Source: Clostridia bacterium
GTDB taxonomy: Bacteria > Bacillota > Clostridia > Christensenellales > Pumilibacteraceae
Direction of reading: 5' to 3'
Assembly (NCBI GenBank): GCA_017396125.1
Contig: JAFQMX010000027.1
Location: forward strand, 1-43,701
DNA: 43,701 nt
In this document: one piece after another, positions 19,091-26,407 of the stretch
How the letters are laid out: every line of letters starts with the position of its first letter
Position numbering within the stretch: the first letter of the stretch is position 1
The notes under the pieces: generated by a model
The model's input: the letters and a program-made list of their open reading frames with translations, nothing else
The model's database searches: none
What the model was told of the DNA's origin: nothing
Translations under genes and position numbers: made by a program

Positions 19091-19121
19091 AAAAAGCCCT
19101 ATGTGTAGTAGGGCTTTTTTT
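19091..19121 (+). terminator. thrS terminator
   Basis: AAAAAGCCCTA (19091-19101) pairs with TAGGGCTTTTT (19109-19119), with further T. Confidence 0.92.
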
Positions 19122-19138
19122 ATATAAAAAAATCATAC

Positions 19139-19167
19139 TTGACATCAGTATTGTTGTGTGATAAAAT
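19139..19167 (+). promoter_or_regulatory. Promoter of the small accessory ORFs
   Basis: Consensus TTGACA (19139-19144), 17 bases, TAAAAT (19162-19167), about 50 bases before the next ATG. Confidence 0.8.
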
Positions 19168-19216
19168 TTATATATAACAGTACAAAACAGTTAAAGCTAA
19201 TTTCAAGAGGGATTGT

Positions 19217-19651
19217 ATGTGTATAAAAACAGAAATATTGTTAGATGATGTATATTACTATGAAGTTAAAAAGTATGAAGAATATAGAAAAAAGGGTGGC
19301 AAAACGGACGAAGATGATAAATATCTTACAGAAAGAGGGAAAAAAGCGAAGAGACGCTACTGGTATATAAGAAAAAGGCTAAAAATAATACTTCCAATTG
19401 CAATATTAGTATTAGTTATACTTTCTGTATTAGGAATAATGAAAGATAGTGATTATTATTCTCTTGTGGGCATGGCTGCTATTTATGGTATAAATTTCTT
19501 GTTTGTTTTGTTTGAAACTATTATTGGATGGTGTCATCTCAGTTTTGTTCCATTAATTCCAGCAAGACTACCTCCACCATTTATGCCATATACAATTTCT
19601 ATATGTATTTATATTTTCAGCATAGTGATGTTTGTTGCGTGGGCATTATAA
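19217..19651 (+). CDS. Hypothetical membrane protein with charged N-terminus
   Basis: 144 residues. The first 55 are soluble, rich in Lys, Glu and Tyr (around YYYEVKKYEEYRKKGG and RGKKAKRRYWYIRKRLK). Three hydrophobic helices follow (about 56-74, 81-102 and 124-143), with a Pro-rich turn LIPARLPPPFMP before the last. No family recognised. It has its own strong promoter and an AGAGG ribosome site, and is more AT-rich than thrS or pheS, which suggests accessory DNA. A 36-residue ORF follows 80 bases later. Confidence 0.65.
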   Translation: MCIKTEILLDDVYYYEVKKYEEYRKKGGKTDEDDKYLTERGKKAKRRYWYIRKRLKIILPIAILVLVILSVLGIMKDSDYYSLVGMAAIYGINFLFVLFETIIGWCHLSFVPLIPARLPPPFMPYTISICIYIFSIVMFVAWAL

Positions 19652-19731
19652 TAACTAATATTGATTACACATATTAATGACTCAAAAATAGAATAGAAAA
19701 CAAAAATAAAGAATAAGGAGAAAGAAGAAAA

Positions 19732-19842
19732 ATGGAACAATTTGTAAATAGAGAAACAAATAATAAAAGAGTAATGCAAGTATTGGATGAAGAGGGAAAT
19801 ATTGTAGAAACTATGGTAGTACGCATGGTAAGAGACAAATAA
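19732..19842 (+). CDS. Small 36-residue ORF
   Basis: MEQFVNRETNNKRVMQVLDE followed by EGNIVETMVVRMVRDK. It is charged and soluble, without a membrane helix. AAGGAG at 19715-19720 precedes the ATG, and a good terminator follows at 19865. Codon content looks like a real gene but no family is recognised. The VLDEEGNIVET pattern resembles a beta-hairpin. It may be co-transcribed with the membrane protein upstream. Confidence 0.5.
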   Translation: MEQFVNRETNNKRVMQVLDEEGNIVETMVVRMVRDK

Positions 19843-19864
19843 AATTTACATTTAATCATAAAAC

Positions 19865-19903
19865 AAAACACTCACTATTTTTATTGTATAGTGGGTGTTT
19901 TTT
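19865..19903. terminator. Bidirectional terminator between the small ORF and spoVAE
   Basis: AAAACACTCACTAT (19865-19878) pairs with ATAGTGGGTGTTTT (19888-19901), with one T-G pair. A-run and T-run flank both sides, so it can end both the forward small ORFs and the reverse spoVA operon. Confidence 0.85.
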
Positions 19904-19911
19904 GCAGTTTT

Positions 19912-20283
19912 TTATTTTGATTTTGGTGAGAAGAGCAGGGTTACGAGGTAGCTTGCTACAACTGCAGCCCCTATTCCGTAGGCAGTTTGTTTTAGTCCAC
20001 CTGCAAACGCGCCTATCCAGCCTACTTCTTGCGCAAGATTTATCGCACCCTTTGCAAGTGAAGCTCCAAATCCTACTATGGGGATACTGACACCGCTTTC
20101 GCACAACTTGTATAGTGGTTTGTAAAGACCTACGGTTTCGAGAATTATTCCGCCGATAAGAAAAATTACCAGTATTCGCGCGGGAGTCAGCTTTGTTTTT
20201 ATTATGAGTATTTCGGCAAGAGCGCATAGCAGTCCGCCTGATACAAAAACGATAAGATAGGTTAGAATTTCTTTTTGTGCCAT
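19912..20283 (-). CDS. spoVAE: Stage V sporulation protein AE
   Basis: 123 residues with three or four hydrophobic helices, the SpoVAE/SpoVAEb size. Recognisable segments are FVSGGLLCALAEILIIKTKLTPARILV, ESGVSIPIVGFGASLAKGAI and the closing GIGAAVVASYLVTLLFSPKSK. It is an inner spore-membrane part of the channel that moves dipicolinic acid into the forespore and out during germination. The start is ATG 20283 with AGAGAGG upstream. It lies 2 bases after spoVAD and is the last gene of the operon. Confidence 0.93.
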   Translation of the reverse strand: MAQKEILTYLIVFVSGGLLCALAEILIIKTKLTPARILVIFLIGGIILETVGLYKPLYKLCESGVSIPIVGFGASLAKGAINLAQEVGWIGAFAGGLKQTAYGIGAAVVASYLVTLLFSPKSK

Positions 20284-20285
20284 AA

Positions 20286-21365
20286 TTACCTCTCTATTAC
20301 TACTGCGTGCGAAATGCAAGGAATAGTTTCGCCTTGATAACAGCTTTGCGTGCTCATAAGCGCGCCGGTTGCCAAATATGCGACTTTGCTGTATTCGCCT
20401 TTTTCCATTTTGTCTAAAATGTATGAATTAAACACCGAGGCAGAGCAGGCGGCACCGCTTCCGCCCTGATAGCAATTTTGCTCATTATAGTACATCATAT
20501 TTCCGCAATCAATATAGTTTCTGCCCAATCCGTATCCTTGCTCGCGCATAAGGTCGCGCAGGATATCCGAGCCAAGCTTGCCCAAGTCGCCGGTTATTAT
20601 CAGGTCGAAATCTGCAGGCGAAAGGCTGTTTTCTTTAAACAGGGCGAGCATTGTGTCCATAGCGGCAGGAGCCATCGCCGCGCCCATATTATTGAGGTCA
20701 TTTGTGCCAAAATCTATTACTTTTCCAATTGTTGCCATGGTTATTCGCGGGCCGTTTCCCTGGCTGGACAAAATACTGCACCCGGCACCCGTTACCGTCC
20801 ACTGCGCATAAGGTGGACGCTGACATCCGTATTCCAAAGGGTATCGGAATTGACGCTCGGCGGTAGCGAAGTGGCTGGCAGTAGAGCAGGCAACGGTTTG
20901 GCAATATCCGCTGTTTACGAGCGCTGCCCCCATAGCAAGACAAGCCGTCATAGTAGAGCAAGCGCTATAAACTCCAATATAAGGAATTCCGAGATTTCTT
21001 GCTACGTAACTCGAGCTTGTAATTTGGTTTAGTAGGTCGCCCGACAAAAGCAAATTAACGTCTTTAATTTGTAATTTAGCACTCGCCGTTGCGCCTTTTA
21101 CAGCATCGGTAAGCATGCGTATTTCGGAATTTTCAAAGCACTTTTCGCCTTGCTTGTCGTCAGTCAAAACCTTGTCAAAGTATTGCCCCATAGGCCCTTT
21201 ACCTTCTTTTTGACCTACTATGGACATTTTGCCGATTACTTTTGGCTGGTTTTCAAAAACCATTGTTTGTCGACCGCTTTGTCTCAAATTATTATTTGGT
21301 ATAGTAGTGGAATTTTTAGCGAAATTGCAGTTGGTTTCGCTTTTGTGAACAAGTGTTACTGACAT
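20286..21365 (-). CDS. spoVAD: Stage V sporulation protein AD
   Basis: 359 residues with the thiolase-like fold of SpoVAD. Markers are IGKMSIVGQKEGKGPMGQYFDKV, LGIPYIGVYSACSTMTACLAM, QFRYPLEYGCQRPP and ITGDLGKLGSDILRDLM. SpoVAD is a soluble membrane-associated protein that binds dipicolinic acid. Its ATG overlaps the spoVAC stop (TAATG), with AGGAG inside the end of spoVAC, so translation is coupled. A longer in-frame start to 21413 would lie inside spoVAC and is unlikely. Confidence 0.96.
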   Translation of the reverse strand: MSVTLVHKSETNCNFAKNSTTIPNNNLRQSGRQTMVFENQPKVIGKMSIVGQKEGKGPMGQYFDKVLTDDKQGEKCFENSEIRMLTDAVKGATASAKLQIKDVNLLLSGDLLNQITSSSYVARNLGIPYIGVYSACSTMTACLAMGAALVNSGYCQTVACSTASHFATAERQFRYPLEYGCQRPPYAQWTVTGAGCSILSSQGNGPRITMATIGKVIDFGTNDLNNMGAAMAPAAMDTMLALFKENSLSPADFDLIITGDLGKLGSDILRDLMREQGYGLGRNYIDCGNMMYYNEQNCYQGGSGAACSASVFNSYILDKMEKGEYSKVAYLATGALMSTQSCYQGETIPCISHAVVIER

Positions 21366-21838
21366 TAAATTACTCCTATTAGATACCGAGCTATTCCTGC
21401 TACGGTTGACCAAACGATACCGTTGACCACGACGGGACCGACCACCGAAAACAGCTTTACGCTTGTTCCCATAATCAGCCCTTCGGTCTTGAATTCCATC
21501 GACGCGCTCGCCATGGCGTTGGCAAAACCGGTTATCGGCAAAAAGCTTCCAGCCCCGCCCACGCGCGCTATTGCATCAAAAAAGCCCAGTCCGGTAAAAA
21601 GTATTGCTATGGCTATTATCGTCATGGAAGTGAGAGATGCAATCATATCCTTGGATAGCTGTGGCATAAAAATTGCGTACAAATCGCCCACGGCTTGAGC
21701 GATAGAGCAAGTGAGCCCACCGATCCAAAAGCTATGGAAGATGGATTTTCTTGCGTTGTTTTGCGGGCTTACGGCGTTGACATATTCGGCATAACGAGTG
21801 TTGCGCGCCTCTTCTTTTGGTGAAAGATTATCGCTCAT
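21365..21838 (-). CDS. spoVAC: Stage V sporulation protein AC
   Basis: 157 residues. A charged N-terminus (LSPKEEARNTRYAEYVNAVSP) is typical of SpoVAC, followed by SFWIGGLTCSIAQAVGDLY and five hydrophobic helices including GLGFFDAIARVGGAGSFLPITGFANAM. In Bacillus, SpoVAC acts as a mechanosensitive channel for dipicolinate release. AAGGAAG precedes ATG 21838. A 29-codon ORF overlaps its first codons in another frame. Only spoVAC, AD and AE are present, as in Clostridium, without spoVAA, AB or AF. Confidence 0.95.
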   Translation of the reverse strand: MSDNLSPKEEARNTRYAEYVNAVSPQNNARKSIFHSFWIGGLTCSIAQAVGDLYAIFMPQLSKDMIASLTSMTIIAIAILFTGLGFFDAIARVGGAGSFLPITGFANAMASASMEFKTEGLIMGTSVKLFSVVGPVVVNGIVWSTVAGIARYLIGVI

Positions 21839-21917
21839 TTTTCTTAACTTCCTTTACTAAAATTTCTTTTTCTTCGTAATTGAGATTCCATACGGTATTT
21901 CGTGGTATATAAATCAT
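21828..21917 (-). CDS. 29-residue ORF heading the spoVA operon
   Basis: MIYIPRNTVWNLNYEEKEI then LVKEVKKNER. An AGGAG site lies 6 bases before its ATG, a better ribosome site than many genes here. Its stop codon lies 11 bases into spoVAC, an arrangement seen with translationally coupled genes. It is acidic-basic with no membrane helix. No family recognised; it could be a coupling leader peptide or a small forespore protein. Confidence 0.5.
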   Translation of the reverse strand: MIYIPRNTVWNLNYEEKEILVKEVKKNER

Positions 21918-22002
21918 AACTTCTCCTGATTTTAGTATTGATAATTAAAAAAATATTATTCAAATTATGCACCTTTTGCTTATGCGTCGCATATAAAGGC
22001 TT

Positions 22003-22653
22003 ATGCCAAAATTCCATGTAAAAAACGCTCGTAAATTTAGGCGTAACATAATTTTATTATCGCTTGTAGCCTTGGTATATATTCATATTTCCACAAGCGT
22101 CGCGCCCGTGCTGAAAAAAGTTTCGGCGGAGGAGGTCAAGACATTGACTTCCTCGGCGCTCAATTCCGCAGCACAAGCAGTTATGAGCAACAATCTTGCT
22201 TACGAGAGTTTGGTGGAAATCGTAAATAATTCCGCAGGCGAAATAGAGGTTTTGAGAACAAACACCGTGCTCATCAACGATATCGCTCGGCAAACTGTTT
22301 CGGAAGCGCAGAAAAGCATAAACAAAATAGGTGAAAAAGGAATAAAAGTTCCCGTGGGGTCGCTTGTAGGCATAACCTTTTTTAGCGGAATGGGGCCGGA
22401 AGTAAACATTAAAGTCCGCCCTATAGGCACAGTTAATATGGATTATACTTCGGTATTCGACAGCGTGGGAATAAACCAAACCAGACATAGAATTATTTTG
22501 TCCGTTGTTTGTCGGCTTAATATCGTTTTATCCGGCGCAACGCAAAATATCGAAGTTGCCAGCGAAATACTGCTTACCGAAAGTATAATAGTGGGAAAAA
22601 TCCCCGAAATTTATCTAAACGCGTCTTCAGATAAAATAAATATCGTCCCGTAG
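22003..22653 (+). CDS. yunB: Sporulation protein YunB
   Basis: 216 residues. One N-terminal membrane helix (NIILLSLVALVYIHIS) is followed by an outward domain with LNSAAQAVMSNNLAYESLVEI, VPVGSLVGITFFSGMGPEVNIKVRPIGTV and HRIILSVVCRLNIVLSG, the YunB family pattern. In Bacillus, yunB is a mother-cell sporulation gene. It is divergent from the spoVA operon, with about 85 bases between the two outer start codons (the 29-residue ORF and yunB). ATG 22003 is preceded only by AAAGG, and the spacing is short. Confidence 0.9.
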   Translation: MPKFHVKNARKFRRNIILLSLVALVYIHISTSVAPVLKKVSAEEVKTLTSSALNSAAQAVMSNNLAYESLVEIVNNSAGEIEVLRTNTVLINDIARQTVSEAQKSINKIGEKGIKVPVGSLVGITFFSGMGPEVNIKVRPIGTVNMDYTSVFDSVGINQTRHRIILSVVCRLNIVLSGATQNIEVASEILLTESIIVGKIPEIYLNASSDKINIVP

Positions 22654-22685
22654 CCAAGAAATCGATAGAAAATTGAAAAAATCAT

Positions 22686-22714
22686 TTGCATAGGTTGAGT
22701 TATTGTGGTATAAT
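22686..22714 (+). promoter_or_regulatory. pheST promoter
   Basis: TTGCAT at 22686-22691 and TATAAT at 22709-22714 with a 17-base spacer, upstream of the T-box leader. Confidence 0.75.
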
Positions 22715-22721
22715 TAACACT

Positions 22722-22974
22722 GAAGTTCGCTTTTTTCGAGCTTAACTTAGAGGCTATGATGCGGCACAAAGAATTCCCGCTTACAGAGAGCAATCCGTTG
22801 GCTGAGAGGATGCAAGGGTAATTTATATTCACCGCGGAGCTTGGGTGCTGAACGAATTTTTTAGTAGGCACACACGCTGGTTTGCGTTATGACTACAAGA
22901 GGCGCTGTTTTTGAGCGTGAAATTAGGTGGTACCACGTTTTTATGACGTCCTAATATTTAGGGCGCATTTTTTT
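22722..22974 (+). promoter_or_regulatory. T-box riboswitch controlling pheS-pheT
   Basis: The T-box core AGGTGGTACCACG lies at 22925-22937. TGGT would pair with the ACCA end of uncharged tRNA-Phe. A TTC (Phe) codon at 22828-22830, followed by A, is the likely specifier. Stem I elements such as AGAGAG and GGCTGAGAGG lie upstream. The terminator stem pairs CGTCCTA (22947-22953) with TAGGGCG (22959-22965) and ends in seven T. CCTAAT can alternatively pair with ATTAGG at 22922-22927. The leader is about 250 bases. Confidence 0.92.
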
Positions 22975-22986
22975 ACCGGAGGAATT

Positions 22987-24009
22987 ATGATACAGACTAT
23001 CAACACGATTTTAAACGACGGATTGCAGGTTATTCAGTCCGCAAAATCGCAAAAAGAACTTTTGGACGCAAAGGTTGCGGTGCTGGGCAAAAACGGAAGT
23101 CTTACTTCTATTTTGCGTAACCTAAAATCTTTTTCCGCAGAAGAAAGACCGATTGCGGGCAAGCTCGTAAACGAGGCTCGCGGAAAGTTAGAGCAGGCGT
23201 TTGCGACCAAATTTGAGGAGCTTAAGATTCTTGAATTGACGGCTCGACTTGAAAAGGAAAAGATTGATATTACAGTACCGTCGCAAAAGAGAAATATGGG
23301 ACGCTTGCATCCTATGAACGTTGTCAAGGCCAAGGTGCTTGAATATTTTGTTTCTATGGGCTTTACGGTGGATGAGAGTCCGGAAATCGAAACGGATAGA
23401 TATAACTTCGATATGCTAAATACGCCTGTCGACCATCCGGCAAGAAATTTGCAGGACACCTTGTTTGTTACTGACAAAATTCTTCTTCGTAGCCAAACTT
23501 CCGCCGGCCAGATAAGAAAGATGGAAAAGACCGCTCCGCCAATAAAAATGGTTTCGCCGGGTAGAGTGTATAGAGCGGATGAAATTGACGCTACTCATAC
23601 TCCTTGCTTCCATCAGGTAGAAGGACTAGTGGTTGATAAGGGAATTACTATGTGCGATCTAAAAGGTATTCTTTCGGGCTTTGCTAGATATTTCTTTAGC
23701 GCAGACACCAAGACGAGATTCCGTCCGTCGCATTTTCCGTTTACCGAGCCTAGCGTAGAGGTTGACGCTTCGTGTAGCGCTTGCGGTGGTAAGGGCTGCA
23801 GAGTGTGCAAAGGCACGGGCTGGATAGAAATTTTGGGCGCAGGTATGGTTAACCGCAACGTACTTTCCGGATGTGGTATAGACCCTGACGTTTATACGGG
23901 ATTTGCGTTCGGAATGGGACTTGATAGAATAACCGCAATTCTTTACGGTATCAATGATGCTAGAGTTTCCTTTGAGGGAGATATAAGATTCCTCAAACAG
24001 TTTGATTAA
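22987..24009 (+). CDS. pheS: Phenylalanyl-tRNA synthetase alpha subunit
   Basis: 340 residues. An N-terminal coiled-coil tRNA-binding part ends near residue 85. The class II core has HPMNVVKAKVLEYFVSMGF, DTLFVTDKILLRSQTSAGQIR (motif 2 area), HQVEGLVVDKGITM, FTEPSVEVD and FGMGLDRITAILYGI (motif 3). A Cys-rich insert CSACGGKGCRVCKGTGW resembles a zinc knuckle, as in other bacterial PheS. The start is ATG 22987 with GGAGG upstream. pheT follows 11 bases later; the products form an alpha2-beta2 enzyme. Confidence 0.97.
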   Translation: MIQTINTILNDGLQVIQSAKSQKELLDAKVAVLGKNGSLTSILRNLKSFSAEERPIAGKLVNEARGKLEQAFATKFEELKILELTARLEKEKIDITVPSQKRNMGRLHPMNVVKAKVLEYFVSMGFTVDESPEIETDRYNFDMLNTPVDHPARNLQDTLFVTDKILLRSQTSAGQIRKMEKTAPPIKMVSPGRVYRADEIDATHTPCFHQVEGLVVDKGITMCDLKGILSGFARYFFSADTKTRFRPSHFPFTEPSVEVDASCSACGGKGCRVCKGTGWIEILGAGMVNRNVLSGCGIDPDVYTGFAFGMGLDRITAILYGINDARVSFEGDIRFLKQFD

Positions 24010-24020
24010 GGTGGTGAATT

Positions 24021-26387
24021 ATGAAAATACCTGTAAGTTGGCTTAATGATTACGTAAAAGTAGATGATTTGACTATTGACGAGCTTAAGGACAAGCTTTT
24101 GAATATCGGATTCGAGGTGGAGGACGTTATCTATCTCGGAGAGGGAATCGAAAACGTCGTTACTGCGAAAATTACAAAAATTACCAAGCATCCTAACGCT
24201 GATAAACTTCAGATTTGCGACATGGATTGTGGAGAGAAAGGTAACTTTGTTATTATCACCGCTGCAACCAACGTATTCGAAGGAGCAATAGTCCCTGCGG
24301 CGCTCGTGGGTGCGAAGCTCGTGGGCGGAATTAATATCGGTCAAGTTACCTTTAAGGGCGTTGTTAGCGACGGTATGCTGTGCTCGGGCAAAGAGTTGGG
24401 AATCGACGGCAGTTTCGTTGACGGCGGTGACGTGGACGGAATACTTATTCTCGACAAAGATATGCCTGTTGGAGTGGATATAGTAAAGGCTTTGGAGCTT
24501 GACGAATATATTTTGGACGTTTCGGTTACCGCGAATAGGCCTGATTGTCAGTCCGTTTACGGTATGGCAAGAGAAACTGCTGCGGCTCTTGGTAGACCGC
24601 TTTTGCCATTGGTTCTCGATTACGAAACCGAAAATTTTGAATACAAGAACACGGGAATAAAAATTTCTGCAAGCGAAGATTGTCCTATCTACATGGGTAG
24701 TACGATTAAGAACGTAAAAATTGAGCCGTCGCCAAAGTGGATGAGAAAACGATTGACTATGGTGGGTGTAAGACCTATAAGCAATCTCGTTGATATTACC
24801 AACTACGTTTTGATGGAAGTTGGACAACCGCTTCATGCTTTTGACTTAGACAAACTCAACGGGGATATCGAAGTGCGCCGTGCAAACAAGGGCGAGGTGC
24901 TTACTGCGCTAAACGGTGAAAATTATACTCTTGACGAAAACACGTTGCTTATTGCCGACCAAAGCGGTGGACTTGCAATAGCAGGCGTTATGGGCGGAAA
25001 GGACAGCGGTGTATCGCAGGAAACAAAAAATATTTTTCTTGAGACCGCAAGATTTGCAAAGGGCAGAGTTCGTTATGCGTCGCGTATGCTGGGACTCAGA
25101 AGCGAATCCTCGGCACGTTACGAAAAGGGTGTGGACTTTAATTGCGTTTATACGGGTAGAGAAAGGGCGCTTTCACTCATTTATGAATTAGGTGCAGGTA
25201 CTGTAGCGCAAAACTTCATAAAAGCAGGTAGCGGACACTTCGAAAAAACTATTGTTACTAACCTTGACAAAATCAATGCTTTGTTGGGTATATGCGTGGA
25301 AAAAAGAGCAGTTTTAGATATTTTGACTAGACTTGGATTCGACGTAAATTGCTCGGGTAAAATGCTGGAGATAAAAGTTCCGCTTTTCCGTGAGGATGTA
25401 GACAACTACACCGATATTTGCGAAGAGATAATAAGATTTTACGGCTATGATAAACTTGAGGAAACTTTCCTCAAAAACGCTGCCGTTACCGAAGGCGGTT
25501 ATACTCCTAGACAAAAGAAAATTGAAGTAGCAAAGCAGATTATGCTTGCCAACGGATTCTATGAGTCCATGAGTTTTTCGTTTATCGGCAAAAAGGAATG
25601 TTCGCTGGTTGGGGCTGATGCAGAGCAACTCATAAAGATTAAAAATCCTCTCAGCGAGGATTATGCTTATATGCGTAATACTCTTGTTCCATCTGTGCTT
25701 GTTACGGCAAAAACAAATTTGATTCGTAGCAACAAAGAATTTAGACTTTTCGAAGTTTCGACACTGTTCAAGGCGAAAGCACTCCCTCTTACTGAACTTC
25801 CAGAAGAAAGAGTTGCATTGTGTGCAGTAGTGAGCGCGGGTGATTTTTATTCAGTCAAAGGTGTTGCCGAGGAGATTGCACAACAGTTTAGTAAAAACTT
25901 TGAACTCAAGCGAGCAAACTTGCCTTACTTGCATCCGGGAATCAGCGCTACCATCGTAATCGACGGTGTGGATGCGATTAATTTTGGTAAAATTCATCCG
26001 ACCGTTATGGAAAAGTTGGGTGTAAAACAAGAACTCTTTATTATAGAAGTAGATCTTGAATATCTTGTGGGACTTGAGGACGTTAAAAAGAAATATCAAC
26101 CGCTCAACAAGCTTCCTGACATACAACGCGACCTTGCGGTAACCGTAAAAGAGGAAATCGAGGTTGGTGCGTTGATGGATGCGATAGTTACGGCTGACGA
26201 AAAAATCGTTAAGGCAAATCTTTTTGATATTTATCGTGGCGAGCAAATTGAAAAGGGCTACAAGAGTGTTGCATTGTCCTTTGATATTCGTCCGGGAGAA
26301 AAGTCGCTTACCGATAACGAAATAAACGGCATTATGGACAAGGCTTTGGGCGCGCTTGAAAATTTGGGAGCAGTGCTCAGAAAATAA
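24021..26387 (+). CDS. pheT: Phenylalanyl-tRNA synthetase beta subunit
   Basis: 788 residues, normal. Order: KIPVSWLNDYVKV at the start, an EMAP-like tRNA-binding domain (around 40-150; KHPNADKLQICDMD), the B3/B4 editing domain (NRPDCQSVYGMARETAAALG, GQPLHAFDLDKL), the B5 domain, a catalytic-like domain, and a ferredoxin-fold anticodon-binding end (LPDIQRDLAVTV, DIYRGEQIEKGYKSVALSF). It edits Tyr-tRNA-Phe and binds tRNA. GGTGG lies before ATG 24021. A U32 gene begins 20 bases after the stop. Confidence 0.97.
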   Translation: MKIPVSWLNDYVKVDDLTIDELKDKLLNIGFEVEDVIYLGEGIENVVTAKITKITKHPNADKLQICDMDCGEKGNFVIITAATNVFEGAIVPAALVGAKLVGGINIGQVTFKGVVSDGMLCSGKELGIDGSFVDGGDVDGILILDKDMPVGVDIVKALELDEYILDVSVTANRPDCQSVYGMARETAAALGRPLLPLVLDYETENFEYKNTGIKISASEDCPIYMGSTIKNVKIEPSPKWMRKRLTMVGVRPISNLVDITNYVLMEVGQPLHAFDLDKLNGDIEVRRANKGEVLTALNGENYTLDENTLLIADQSGGLAIAGVMGGKDSGVSQETKNIFLETARFAKGRVRYASRMLGLRSESSARYEKGVDFNCVYTGRERALSLIYELGAGTVAQNFIKAGSGHFEKTIVTNLDKINALLGICVEKRAVLDILTRLGFDVNCSGKMLEIKVPLFREDVDNYTDICEEIIRFYGYDKLEETFLKNAAVTEGGYTPRQKKIEVAKQIMLANGFYESMSFSFIGKKECSLVGADAEQLIKIKNPLSEDYAYMRNTLVPSVLVTAKTNLIRSNKEFRLFEVSTLFKAKALPLTELPEERVALCAVVSAGDFYSVKGVAEEIAQQFSKNFELKRANLPYLHPGISATIVIDGVDAINFGKIHPTVMEKLGVKQELFIIEVDLEYLVGLEDVKKKYQPLNKLPDIQRDLAVTVKEEIEVGALMDAIVTADEKIVKANLFDIYRGEQIEKGYKSVALSFDIRPGEKSLTDNEINGIMDKALGALENLGAVLRK

Positions 26388-26407
26388 ACTAATTCGTACA
26401 AAAAAAT

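Noticed and set aside
21918-22002. Sigma-G and sigma-E promoters between spoVAC and yunB
   Set aside because: Several GCATA and CATA-like words occur, but no pair has both good sequence and right spacing, and the best sigma-E-like -10 lies too close to the yunB ATG.
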